64,000 nucleotides of DNA from Candidatus Heimdallarchaeota archaeon. Lineage in GTDB: Archaea > Asgardarchaeota > Heimdallarchaeia > Heimdallarchaeales > Heimdallarchaeaceae. The notes under the pieces were generated by a model that had not been told where the DNA came from, did not search any database, and was given only the letters and a program-made list of their open reading frames with translations. Shown piece by piece: positions 55,841 to 64,000 of the stretch (its first letter is position 1; every line of letters begins with the position of its first letter). Position numbers and translations under genes: made by a program. The DNA lies in contig JABCTC010000012.1 in NCBI GenBank assembly GCA_018238545.1, positions 26,470 to 90,469 of the forward strand. The letters are read 5' to 3'.

Positions 55841-56899
55841 TTAAACTAAACGATTTAATTCATCCAACCATTCAATCTGTTTTGCTCTACAGTTTGGGCA
55901 CGTATGAGACTTCTCAACCCATATCATAATGTGTTCCCTATGACCATAAACCCCACAACAAGGCATTTGAATAACTTCTTCTTTTTCAGCAGGTTGCAAA
56001 TCTAACAGACAGATTGCACATCTAGGTCTATTAGCATTACAGTTAGGACATTTTTCATCATTTTCATCAAGGTCCTCTCCACAATCAAAACATTTGATGT
56101 AAGTTACTGTTTTCAAACCAGTTTTTTGATTTACAAATTCTTTATACAATTCTCCTAGTAAATCTAAGATTTTAGCTAAATAACCAGTATCATAAAATAT
56201 CGCAACAAAATATTTTCGATTAACCATGATTAGCTCAAGATTAGAAGATAATGCAATTAATTTCTGAGTTATTCTTGAATTCTGATTTAGAGATTTAACA
56301 AGTAACTCATCATTGGAGCTTATGATGTAATGGGAATTAAGGTCTTGAAAGCTCTCTTGACCTTTTTTCTTTGCTTCATCCCCAAAAGATCTTATTGAAA
56401 CTTTAAAAGGTTGAATTTTCTTGAAAAGTCCATCTAGGATTATACTACCATCTTGTTCATATCTGATAAAAAATTGCAAGAAGAAGGGATATTTACTCTG
56501 ATTTGAAGAATCAAATGATAATCTTAGTTCATTGTTAACTTCTTGAATTTTGATATTTGAAATTTCTAAACTTTGCAAAGACACTTTGATATTTGTAGCA
56601 AATAGCAAATGCTCTGTTTTTTCAGATCTCTCTTCATCGTTTAGTGCCCTTTTCTTAAGTTCTGTTTCAATTTTTGCAATATAATCATCAATTGTGTGTG
56701 TGATTACAGAACTAACTTCTAGTCCCAAATCCCTATAGTTTTTTCTTTTTCCTGAACGCAAATCCTTCGATTCTTCTTCTCCAATTGCTATAAAAATCCC
56801 AATACCCGCCTCTTTTTGTGCAGATCCAAGTATTCTATCCAAAAAATTAATCTGTTTCTTTTTCCTACCTGGTGGTCCAAAATTACTTCCTTCATTCAC
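55841..56899 (-). CDS. Zinc-ribbon plus RING-like finger protein
   Basis: About 352 residues. The first 270 form an unknown mixed domain (LGLEVSSVITHTIDDYIAKI, LELIMVNRKYFVAIFYDTGY). The C-terminus carries a zinc ribbon (CFDCGEDLDENDEKCPNC) and then a RING-like finger with ligand order C-x2-C-x16-CC-x4-H-x2-H-x10-C-x2-C (CAICLLDLQ, MPCCGVYGHREHIMIW, HTCPNCRAKQ). The Trp after the second His is typical of RING-H2 E3 ligases. No ubiquitin, E1 or E2 gene lies within the window. The start is GTG 56899, six bases after GGAGGAGG; the upstream TTG 56920 would put that site inside the frame. Confidence 0.6.
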   Translation of the reverse strand: MNEGSNFGPPGRKKKQINFLDRILGSAQKEAGIGIFIAIGEEESKDLRSGKRKNYRDLGLEVSSVITHTIDDYIAKIETELKKRALNDEERSEKTEHLLFATNIKVSLQSLEISNIKIQEVNNELRLSFDSSNQSKYPFFLQFFIRYEQDGSIILDGLFKKIQPFKVSIRSFGDEAKKKGQESFQDLNSHYIISSNDELLVKSLNQNSRITQKLIALSSNLELIMVNRKYFVAIFYDTGYLAKILDLLGELYKEFVNQKTGLKTVTYIKCFDCGEDLDENDEKCPNCNANRPRCAICLLDLQPAEKEEVIQMPCCGVYGHREHIMIWVEKSHTCPNCRAKQIEWLDELNRLV

Positions 56900-57126
56900 T
56901 AGTATCCTCCTCCAAAACAATTGTAAACTCTACGTATACTTAAAGGAATAATTGGGATAAAACAAATCACAATGCTTGTCCACTTCTGCATTATTGCTCC
57001 ATCCATCATTGATTAATTATATGTCATTCTGATATATATAGTACAGCATATTTGTTCTTAATTTAATTTCTGAAAACCTTAAAAAGTACTTTAATATTTG
57101 TAAAAGAAAGAAATTAAAAGAAGTTA

Positions 57127-57705
57127 TTAGAAATCAAATGCATTGATTTCATCAAGTGTATTGTAAGTGTTTTCAACAGCTTGACGGACTTGTATCTCTG
57201 TTTTTGCACCTGTACAAACAAGATTACCAGATTGGAATAGTAAGAGAACTGTCTTTGGTTCTGCTAATCTATAAATCAAGCCTGGGAATTGTTCTGGTTC
57301 GTACATGGAATGCTCGAGCCACAAAGCTGCTAATTCTAAGTTAATGGTTCTTTTGTTGAAATGACCAGAAGCGACAATATTCTGAACAATGATTTCTGGT
57401 TCTTCAGTTATTTTTGTTCCGACAGTACGGAGTATCTTGATCATTTGTTGTACTCCCTCGTGAACCATTTGTGTGGATTTAGCTCCAGTTAAAACAAGTT
57501 TTCCAGAGCTGAAGACAAGACTGGAAATCTTTGGTTTCTTAATCTTTAAGATGAGACCTGGAAATGTTTCAGGATTATAACTGACGAAAAGATCATCATC
57601 ATCTATTAAAGTTTGATAAGAAGTAACGAGATCGATGGTTGTAAAAAGATTGATACTTGCAACAACATTCTGTATAATTATTCCAAATTCAAGTTTAGGG
57701 GCCAT
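57127..57705 (-). CDS. tbp: TATA-binding protein
   Basis: 192 residues, the DNA saddle of archaeal transcription. Two imperfect direct repeats are evident: IVQNVVASINLF-like near the start (IIQNVVASINLFTTIDLV, then YNPETFPGLILKIKKPK, SSVFSSGKLVLTGAKS-like), and a second copy IVQNIVASGHFNKRTINLEL, YEPEQFPGLIYRLAEPKTV and LLFQSGNLVCTGAKT. It is of normal length with a very short N-terminus. A perfect TATATAAA lies 27 bases before ATG 57705, so the mRNA is leaderless and TBP may control itself. Confidence 0.95.
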   Translation of the reverse strand: MAPKLEFGIIIQNVVASINLFTTIDLVTSYQTLIDDDDLFVSYNPETFPGLILKIKKPKISSLVFSSGKLVLTGAKSTQMVHEGVQQMIKILRTVGTKITEEPEIIVQNIVASGHFNKRTINLELAALWLEHSMYEPEQFPGLIYRLAEPKTVLLLFQSGNLVCTGAKTEIQVRQAVENTYNTLDEINAFDF

Positions 57706-57728
57706 TTTATTATTCCAACTCTAATTTA

Positions 57729-57736
57729 TTTATATA
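57729..57736 (-). promoter_or_regulatory. TATA box of tbp
   Basis: On the minus strand TATATAAA is centred 27 bases before the tbp ATG, an exact match to the archaeal consensus. Confidence 0.65.
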
Positions 57737-57889
57737 TGATATGTGCAACAAATCAACATCAATTTATAAAGCTTTTTGCAAAAGTGAGAAATAAAAATGT
57801 TCGCACTTACCTAATAGATAGAGTAAGAGTAGCTTCTAACTTATTTCCGACAAAAATTTTTTCTCTCATTATTACATAGAATTGCTTTG

Positions 57890-58681
57890 CTAATTTGTGC
57901 AAGAACATTTAACAGTAGAAATATCCGTGGCAATTATTTTCTTCATTATCTCCTTAACTTGATTTGTTTTCTGTTCAAAAATTTCTACAACTTCTTCGTG
58001 GGTTATTTTTTCTTGCATTCCTGCACCAAAATTAGTTGTGAGACAGAGGGTTGAATAACACATTTTTAATTCCCTTGCAAGGATTGCTTCGGGAATTGTA
58101 GTCATTCCAACTATGGTTCCTCCCATTTTTTGATACATGATAATTTCTGCCGGTGTTTCAAATCTCGGTCCTTCAGAGCAAACGTGGACCCCCTTTGTGT
58201 AAACCATTTCTCCGATGTCCTCAACCGCTTTAATATACATATTTCTAAGATTTGTGCAGTAGGGATCAGTATAATCCAGGTGCACGACACCTTTTCGAGT
58301 GGAGCCATCTTCAAATTTAATTTTTGTAGTACCATCGAAAAATGTCAGTGATCTAACCTTTGTCATATCTATTATTTGGTCTGGAACAACGAAATCTCCT
58401 GGCTTAATACTTAAGTCAATGGAACCTACAGCGTTAGTTGCAAAGATTTTTTTCACTCCTAGACTAAAAAGTGCATATATATTTGCTCTATAATTAATGA
58501 GGTGAGGTGGGACTGAATGCTTTGGACCATGTCGAGGAAGAAAATAGATTACTTTCTCTTTGTACACTGTTTTTTTAATAGTGTCCACCTTACCATAAGG
58601 AGTTTTAACAGATACTTTGCTTGCTTTTTTTATTAAATCATAAACTCCTGACCCACCAATTATAGCGATTTTTTCAGACAT
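57890..58681 (-). CDS. MTAP/PNP-family nucleoside phosphorylase
   Basis: 263 residues. IAIIGGSGVYDL, FLPRHGPKHSVPPHLINYRA, TNAVGSIDLSIKPGDFV and SEGPRFETPAEI are the phosphate- and ribose-binding blocks shared by methylthioadenosine phosphorylase and purine nucleoside phosphorylase. The base-contacting residue is Asn217 (TTNFGAGM), where adenosine-specific MTAPs have Asp; Asn favours 6-oxopurines, so a methylthioinosine/inosine/guanosine phosphorylase is more likely than a strict MTAP. Cytoplasmic purine or methylthio salvage. The exact substrate is inference. Confidence 0.85.
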   Translation of the reverse strand: MSEKIAIIGGSGVYDLIKKASKVSVKTPYGKVDTIKKTVYKEKVIYFLPRHGPKHSVPPHLINYRANIYALFSLGVKKIFATNAVGSIDLSIKPGDFVVPDQIIDMTKVRSLTFFDGTTKIKFEDGSTRKGVVHLDYTDPYCTNLRNMYIKAVEDIGEMVYTKGVHVCSEGPRFETPAEIIMYQKMGGTIVGMTTIPEAILARELKMCYSTLCLTTNFGAGMQEKITHEEVVEIFEQKTNQVKEIMKKIIATDISTVKCSCTN

Positions 58682-58760
58682 TATTACTAATTTATAATGA
58701 AATTAAAAGAACTTTTCGCATTTTTAACGAAAAAACAATGTTTTAGTGCAAAATTCCTTT

Positions 58761-60488
58761 TTAGTTCCTAGGGGCTAGTATTTCCACCACTTCAATTGAT
58801 TTCCAATGAATTTTGCATCCGATGTACTGGCTTATTGCTATTAATGCCTCTTTATATTCAGGGAATTTTTCTTTGAGGGACTCGAGTGAAATTCTTTTCA
58901 TCTTTTTTAGATAAACCTCAACTTCTGTGACTATTCCTTGAGAAACCATACCGAAGCTAGGGATAAATACGATAGATTTCTCTTGGATGATGTGTTTGAT
59001 TTCCATCTCTGAAAGTATCTTATTTGTTTCTTTAGTTGAATATGATTGAAGTTTTTCCTGTATTTGTAGCAGTGTAATAAGACTATTATTTTGCTTCAAA
59101 TTACTACAAATCTCCTCCATAATTCTTTTGAATTCGGGAAATCTTTCGTCAAAATCAGAGAAATTGGTTTCTAGGATTTCCGTAAGTTCATTGGATGGGA
59201 TCGTTGTACCCTTGTAAGGTAGCAAGGTAACATCTCGTAAATCAGTAAAATTAGAGATGATGCTTTGATCTACAAGATATAGGATTGATAGATTAAGTGA
59301 GGCTAATTCTTTCATCTGACTCTTTTTCTTCTGAATATATTTAGCTGTATAAAATCCAACAATTTCTACATAAATGCTTTTTCCACCTCTTTCAAGTAAG
59401 AAATCAGGTATATACATTTTTTTGCCAATAATTATGGCATCAGGTTCTGGCTTTGCTTTCCAACCATGATAATTTTTCCAAGTTTTCAAGAATCTATCTT
59501 CAATTTTAGAATCTATCTCGGGTCTAACGGAATCGTCTTCTTCTTCTTTGAAAGAAGGTAAAATAGGTAATGACTTGGAATTTAAAGAATAGAAAGCTTT
59601 TCTTTTTCTAGGCATTATTATTGCTTTGAATTGAAAATCAATTTTTTCCTTCAACAGTTTTTGTATAATGTACATTGCAACATTACTGATGTTTCTGCCC
59701 CACCCTCCCTTATCTCTGAACATCTCAAGAGGGGGGATAATCTTCAAGACATATCCATCTCCTTCTAGAGCTATCTCTGTGAAAACATAATTTTTCTTTG
59801 AAATGTAAACTACATTTTTAGCGATATAGCCAGGAAGTTTATTAGTTTTTATTTGAAAATCTAGTGCAAACGCAAGAGTAGTTTCTATTACATCGTAATT
59901 GTACCAGCCAATTATCTTAGATAGTTCTGCATTGTCTTTTTTGATTAGTGTGCGCTCTGATGCTATATCATAATAAAGAAGATTCGCGAGTACCTTTTTG
60001 GGGATTTTCAAATCTTCTTCAATCTTCTTGATTATTTCATCTCTTTCAGAACTCTTGACATACCCATTCTTGTTCCTATTTACAATCTCAAATACAAGAG
60101 ATCTTATTTCTGCTCCTGATAGGTTACATATGCTAGTATTTACATCTGCAGCTTGTTTGAGAAAACTCGCTATATCTACTGAATCACCTTTAAGGTTTAC
60201 ATCACTTTTTTTCTCTATTCCAATAATTTTCTCAATTGATTGGGTTTGAAATTGGTAGTATCTGTTCATAGATGTTAGTAAGGATTTGGAAATCTTTTCA
60301 GAGATGAACAAACCACTTAGAGTTTCTAAAGGAGTATCTGACCTCTTTTTGTGTAAATTTCCTTCCAGAAGGTCGATGAAAATTTGAATTCTATTACCAT
60401 CTTCATATTTTAAATAAAATGGCACAAATATGGCATTTGACCCAGAACCTCTTATGTCAAATTCAAAATCTGATATGGCAAATCTCAT
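58761..60488 (-). CDS. bax1: Bax1-like nuclease partner of XPB (DUF790)
   Basis: 575 residues. Genes of this type follow archaeal XPB helicase and encode its structure-specific endonuclease partner in DNA repair. The PD-(D/E)xK-like core appears as DAIIIGKKMYIPDFLLERGG and YVEIVGFYTAKYIQKK, giving the D...E-x-V-G pattern, with IGWYNYDVIETTLAFALDFQ upstream. The C-terminal 60 residues resemble the XPG/winged-helix tail of Bax1. The ATG overlaps the XPB stop (TAATG), and GAGGTG five bases upstream in the XPB end drives translation. Substrates are inferred from family knowledge. Confidence 0.88.
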   Translation of the reverse strand: MRFAISDFEFDIRGSGSNAIFVPFYLKYEDGNRIQIFIDLLEGNLHKKRSDTPLETLSGLFISEKISKSLLTSMNRYYQFQTQSIEKIIGIEKKSDVNLKGDSVDIASFLKQAADVNTSICNLSGAEIRSLVFEIVNRNKNGYVKSSERDEIIKKIEEDLKIPKKVLANLLYYDIASERTLIKKDNAELSKIIGWYNYDVIETTLAFALDFQIKTNKLPGYIAKNVVYISKKNYVFTEIALEGDGYVLKIIPPLEMFRDKGGWGRNISNVAMYIIQKLLKEKIDFQFKAIIMPRKRKAFYSLNSKSLPILPSFKEEEDDSVRPEIDSKIEDRFLKTWKNYHGWKAKPEPDAIIIGKKMYIPDFLLERGGKSIYVEIVGFYTAKYIQKKKSQMKELASLNLSILYLVDQSIISNFTDLRDVTLLPYKGTTIPSNELTEILETNFSDFDERFPEFKRIMEEICSNLKQNNSLITLLQIQEKLQSYSTKETNKILSEMEIKHIIQEKSIVFIPSFGMVSQGIVTEVEVYLKKMKRISLESLKEKFPEYKEALIAISQYIGCKIHWKSIEVVEILAPRN

Positions 60489-61888
60489 TAGAACACCTCA
60501 GACTTCTTTCTCCTTTTGACAGTCCATGTTTCCAAAGTACCAGGAGTAACCAGTTCATATAATGTAGCTTCCCCTTCCTTAGGTCTTAAGATCCTGCCTA
60601 ATCTTTGAATAAACTGTCTAGCTTGCCCTGTCCCACTCACAATGACTCCAACATTGACTGACCCACAGTCCCATCCTTCATCAAGAACGCGCCCTGTTAC
60701 AATCTTATTGTATTCCCCTAAACTAAATTTGTTCAGAATATCTTCCCTTTCCAAACTCTTTGTTTCATGGGTGATAACTGGAATAAGATGTTTCCTACCA
60801 ATTGAATATACCATGTCATTAAATTCTGAAAAGATAATCATCTTATCTGAACTATGTTTCTCAAGCAACTCTTCAATCTTATCAAGTTTAGATTGTGATG
60901 AATAAACAATATTTCTAGCAATTCGATGAGCATCCAAAGCTTCTTTTGCTTCTACATCTTGGTTTACTCTAAAAATCAAGTATCTTTCATAATCTTTAGG
61001 TGAACGTATCTGGATTTTTCTTTTTCTTAAGTATCCTCTGTAGACCCTCATATTTTTGTCATAAAGAATTCTTTCTTCTTCAGTGAGAGGAACTTTTAGT
61101 GTTTTTAATTGATATTTTGCAACATACCCAGTTTCCACTAAATCTGATATTTTAGCAACTATAATTGGGTCACCAATGAACTTGAATAACAGCTCTTCTC
61201 CCTTATCAGATCTGCTGGGAGTAGCAGTTAAACCCAATCTGTTTTTTGCAGGAAGTCCCTCAAGAACTTTGATTGTTTCTTTTGCTGCAGCATGATGAGC
61301 TTCATCTAGAATAATAAGATTGAAAATTTTTCTGAAGGAATTTAAGTTTAATCGCGCACTATCATAGGTTGTAACTGTTATTTCTTTTATCTCTTTGACA
61401 TTATCTCCAACTTGACCAATCATGTCTTTGGACAAAGATGTGTACTTCGTTAAGTGATCAATCCATTGATGAAGAAGATTTTTTGTTGGGACAATAATTA
61501 GTGTTTTCTGCTTAAGTTTCTCAATTATTTTGAAACCAATTATTGTCTTACCTGCAGCTGTTGGTAAAATAACTATTCCTTTCCCGCTATTATTAATAAA
61601 TTCTGCAATTGCTTGCTCTTGATATGGTCTAAGATTTAGTTTTAGTTTCATTCTGGTACTATATTCTTGAGACAAAGAAGAATCTTCCAAAATGTCCGTC
61701 TTAATAGAAATTTGTTTTTGTTTAAGAATTTTTACTATTTTTTCAAAATTATGCGGTGCAGCTCTATATTCATTTGTTTTCTTAGGGTTAATTTTAACGA
61801 ATCTAAGAAGATTTGAATCTGTTATTTTGTTCTCTGTTTCAATTATTAAGTCAAACCCTACTCTGAAACGAATTGAGAGCTTTTTCAT
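60488..61888 (-). CDS. xpb: DNA repair helicase XPB
   Basis: Superfamily 2 3'-5' helicase of about 466 residues. The N-terminal damage-recognition-like domain (FDLIIETENKITDSNLLRFV) is followed by LRPYQEQAIAEF, Walker A LPTAAGKTIIGF, DEAH box ILDEAHHA, LTATPSRSDKGEELLF, the thumb-like FRVNQDVEAKEALDAHRIA and motifs V-VI GRVLDEGWDCGSVNVGVIVS and RQFIQRLGRILRPKEG. It forms a repair pair with the nuclease gene behind it. ATG 61888 is chosen because GGATG lies seven bases upstream and a TATA element gives a short leader; ATG 61909 is an alternative. Confidence 0.93.
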   Translation of the reverse strand: MKKLSIRFRVGFDLIIETENKITDSNLLRFVKINPKKTNEYRAAPHNFEKIVKILKQKQISIKTDILEDSSLSQEYSTRMKLKLNLRPYQEQAIAEFINNSGKGIVILPTAAGKTIIGFKIIEKLKQKTLIIVPTKNLLHQWIDHLTKYTSLSKDMIGQVGDNVKEIKEITVTTYDSARLNLNSFRKIFNLIILDEAHHAAAKETIKVLEGLPAKNRLGLTATPSRSDKGEELLFKFIGDPIIVAKISDLVETGYVAKYQLKTLKVPLTEEERILYDKNMRVYRGYLRKRKIQIRSPKDYERYLIFRVNQDVEAKEALDAHRIARNIVYSSQSKLDKIEELLEKHSSDKMIIFSEFNDMVYSIGRKHLIPVITHETKSLEREDILNKFSLGEYNKIVTGRVLDEGWDCGSVNVGVIVSGTGQARQFIQRLGRILRPKEGEATLYELVTPGTLETWTVKRRKKSEVF

Positions 61889-61957
61889 CTTTCCGCATCC
61901 TACAATCATTTAACACTATTTACATATAAAAAGTAAAGAAAAAAATAGAAGAAAGAA

Positions 61958-63019
61958 TTAAATTGAGAGTTTTCGGGGGTTCAAATACAAGTTTGTTTCA
62001 CTATCATCTAATTTGACTGTTGCATCTGAAATCCTTAGCTCTTTTAGAGCTTTCTTAATATTCTTCTTGACATCTTTGTGGAAACGAAGTGTAGCGCTGA
62101 ATAGTATTAGCATATTGAAAAATGTCTTATCAAGTGCAAGTTTTTCATCGAAAATATCAATTTTGAACCTTCCACCCAAGTTCATGAATTTGCCATCAAT
62201 TTTAGCAATAACTTTGTTGTGAATGTCTTTTATCATCCAATCGCTACCGAAGGTTAATCTTTTGTCATCTATCACAAATGTTTGAAATATATCATTTTCA
62301 TCAAGAAAACTGAAACCAAATACTTCACCTTGAAATCTTGGGAAATGAGCTAATCTCTTGATTCTGTAAAGATTTCTGGTGTGTTTGAAAATACAAACAT
62401 ATGCGGGACAAGGTTCTTTAGTTGCGTGAGAATTTGCAAAACTTTCTCCTTGCAATCTTTCTATGCTACCTCTCCAGTAACCGCCTTTTGAGAACATTTT
62501 CATAACAAATCTTCTCGCTAGGGGATCCTTTGCTTTCCATAATTTTTCCCTTTGACCAAGAAAACCATAAGTTTCACCGTCTTTTTTAATTTCACCAATC
62601 ATGTCCATATCGCGAGTCCATTGACGGTCTTTTTGAGCTCTTTGGGCATCTAAGCGGATACCCCATTCTTCTCGGTGCATTTTGGTTCTCCAAAGATCAA
62701 CATCAAAGTGAGCATAAACTACCTGCTCTTCCTTTTTCTTTTTCTTCTCATCATCTTTGACTTCAGGTGTTTTAGCTGTAACTTCAGGTTCTTCAGCTGT
62801 AACTTCAGAAATCTCTTCTTTCTCTTCTTCCTCTATTTGTGTTGCCATTTCTTCTTCCTCTTCTTCCTCTTTTTCCTCTTCTACAAACATGTCCTTGTCT
62901 AATTTGTCCTCTCTCTCCCTGATTTCCTCTTCCTCTTCTACTCGTTTAGAAATTTCAGATTGAACATCATCCATACCATCTATCTCTTCATAGCTACTCT
63001 GTTCTTTTTTTTCAGACAT
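61958..63019 (-). CDS. Acidic N-terminus plus LURP-one/Tubby-like domain protein
   Basis: 353 residues. The first 100 are strongly acidic and low-complexity (runs of Glu with KEEEEEEEMATQIEEEE and TAEEPEVTAKTPEV). The middle has an RNA- or membrane-type region rich in basic and aromatic residues (DRQWTRDMDMIGEIKKDG, KGGYWRGSIERLQ). From about residue 250, RLTFGSDWMIKDIHNKVIAK then GKFMNLGGRFKIDIFDEKL follow the strand-hairpin pattern of LURP-one-related/Tubby/scramblase-like barrels. The family call is from pattern only. Role unknown; such barrels bind lipids or proteins in eukaryotes and bacteria. Confidence 0.5.
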   Translation of the reverse strand: MSEKKEQSSYEEIDGMDDVQSEISKRVEEEEEIREREDKLDKDMFVEEEKEEEEEEEMATQIEEEEKEEISEVTAEEPEVTAKTPEVKDDEKKKKKEEQVVYAHFDVDLWRTKMHREEWGIRLDAQRAQKDRQWTRDMDMIGEIKKDGETYGFLGQREKLWKAKDPLARRFVMKMFSKGGYWRGSIERLQGESFANSHATKEPCPAYVCIFKHTRNLYRIKRLAHFPRFQGEVFGFSFLDENDIFQTFVIDDKRLTFGSDWMIKDIHNKVIAKIDGKFMNLGGRFKIDIFDEKLALDKTFFNMLILFSATLRFHKDVKKNIKKALKELRISDATVKLDDSETNLYLNPRKLSI

Positions 63020-63098
63020 TTAAATCATCCTTACAACTTACAATAATTGACTTAATACTTTAAATTTTCTATGATTCTTTGGATTATTTTGAAAATAT

Positions 63099-63866
63099 TC
63101 ATTTTTCACTTAATTCTTTTAGAATTCTAGCCAAAGTAGGCAAAGTTTCAATTATATCTCCCTCAACATAGTAATCTAATTGTTCATTATATAAAGTAGG
63201 TACAAGATTAAATAATGCCTTTTTGGTTGGTAGAGATGGCGATAATAGAATATTGGCAGCTGGAAAAACTTCTAAACTTGTAGCAACTCCCACAACTATC
63301 TCGCTCCTATTAGCTACTCTCATTGCAGTGCTAATAATATCCCTGTCCAGAGGTTCTCCAAAGAGTATAACTTTTGGTTTTAGAGGATTTTCGCATTTAG
63401 GACACAAGGGGAATTTTTCAGGTTCAATGTGTTTTTCGTAATTCATCTTCTCCTCATAAGAACATCTAATACAGTGCATTATGTCAGGATTGCCGTGTAA
63501 TTCGTATACATTTGTAGATCCAGATTTTTGATGAAGCCCATCAATATTTTGCGTAGCAATATGAACTCTATTTTCTCCTTTCATTTGTTGAATTTCTGTA
63601 ATAGCGTAATGACCTGCATTAGGCTCTACGGGACGAAAATCTTCATAAATAATACGAAAGAACTCCCACACTTTCGCAGGATTTTTTCTAAAAGCTCCGA
63701 TCGTTGCTACTTCACTAGGTTTGAATTTTTCCCACAATCCTCCTTCGGAACGAAAATCGGGTATACCGCTATGGACACTTGTACCTGCGCCAGTAAAGAA
63801 AGTGATTGTTTCTGCCTTTAAGATGTGCTTAGCAACTGATTTTATGATCTCGTCATTAGTGTCCAT
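63099..63866 (-). CDS. Sir2-family NAD-dependent protein deacylase
   Basis: 255 residues, a cytoplasmic sirtuin. GAGTSVHSGIPDFRSEGGLW (NAD-binding and catalytic loop), TQNIDGLHQKSG, ELHGN with the catalytic His, four zinc cysteines (CIRCSYEE and CPKCENPL) and PKVILFGEPLD are present. Later VVGVATSLEVFPAANIL and LVPTLYNEQLDYYVEG close the Rossmann fold. Archaeal members deacetylate chromatin proteins and metabolic enzymes; targets are not known here. The gene stands alone near the window end. Confidence 0.92.
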   Translation of the reverse strand: MDTNDEIIKSVAKHILKAETITFFTGAGTSVHSGIPDFRSEGGLWEKFKPSEVATIGAFRKNPAKVWEFFRIIYEDFRPVEPNAGHYAITEIQQMKGENRVHIATQNIDGLHQKSGSTNVYELHGNPDIMHCIRCSYEEKMNYEKHIEPEKFPLCPKCENPLKPKVILFGEPLDRDIISTAMRVANRSEIVVGVATSLEVFPAANILLSPSLPTKKALFNLVPTLYNEQLDYYVEGDIIETLPTLARILKELSEK

Positions 63867-64000
63867 TTAGTTCACTCTGCAACTCTGCCCGAATAACGTT
63901 TTGATTAAATTTGTAGAGGTTGTATTTAATGTTTTAATCTCTTATAGACTAAAACTCCTAAAATGTTACAGAAGGTTGTTTGAGGTTTTGTAAGTCCATT

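Noticed and set aside
55841..56899. Complete ubiquitin-conjugation operon around the RING-like gene
   Set aside because: Neighbouring genes are an M20 peptidase and TBP; no ubiquitin-like, E1 or E2 protein is encoded in the window.
62675..62963. Plus-strand Ser/Phe-rich frames opposite the acidic tail
   Set aside because: They are shadows of a Glu-rich coding region on the other strand; composition follows directly from GAA/GAG repeats.

Overview
The window is AT-rich archaeal DNA, most likely from an Asgard-type (Promethearchaeota) genome. The archaeal part is clear: a TATA-binding protein, a group II chaperonin, a RadA recombinase, the XPB helicase with its Bax1 nuclease partner, ribosomal protein eS25, an NFACT/Rqc2 protein and many TATA boxes 23-28 bases upstream of start codons. 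The Asgard assignment is inference. It rests on eukaryote-like pieces found together: a Rab/Ras-type GTPase, an Arf-type GTPase with a long C-terminal domain, a protein joining a longin-like start to a V4R/Bet3-like domain, a RING-like zinc finger and a LURP-one-like domain. The lineage within Asgard is not resolved. No rRNA, tRNA, CRISPR array, transposase or phage gene was recognised.

Layout. 1-10.9 kb: a GNAT-like gene cut by the window edge, an SF2 helicase, a four-HTH regulator, an MFS carrier, a large receiver/PEP-binding protein, NADP-type glutamate dehydrogenase and a frameshifted DUF418-like membrane protein. 10.9-20.8 kb, all minus strand: two coiled-coil winged-helix proteins, then an oligopeptide ABC importer split into DF and BC units with no visible binding protein, then an orphan LolD-like ATPase and a coiled-coil protein. 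21-26.6 kb: a zinc-ribbon membrane protein, the Rab-like GTPase with a coiled-coil partner, small basic paralogues, a CDP-alcohol phosphotransferase and small membrane proteins. 26.6-34 kb: Rqc2, a CBS / Mut7-C / AMMECR1 run, a ThiI-like protein, type 2 IPP isomerase and an AN1-zinc-finger site-2 protease.

34-45.5 kb: formate-THF ligase, a secreted protein, the longin-V4R gene overlapping an MfnF-like gene, a UroD-family protein, eS25, RadA, a flavodiiron protein, a tiny histone-like or HEAT-like protein and the thermosome. 45.5-64 kb: Arf-like GTPase, HisRS, TPR proteins, secernin-type C69 peptidase, M20 peptidase, RING-like protein, TBP, an MTAP/PNP-family phosphorylase, Bax1-XPB, the LURP-one-like protein and a sirtuin.

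Genes work together in several places. XPB and Bax1 are translationally coupled for DNA repair. OppB/C/D/F with the peptidases suggest peptide import and use, with glutamate dehydrogenase handling amino nitrogen. The flavodiiron protein fits an anaerobe exposed to oxygen. The GTPases, longin-V4R, RING-like and LURP-one-like proteins form a scattered set of eukaryote-like parts. Translation starts fall into two classes: first genes with TATA boxes that imply leaderless mRNAs, and downstream genes with AGGTG/GGTGA-type ribosome binding sites that often overlap the previous stop codon.
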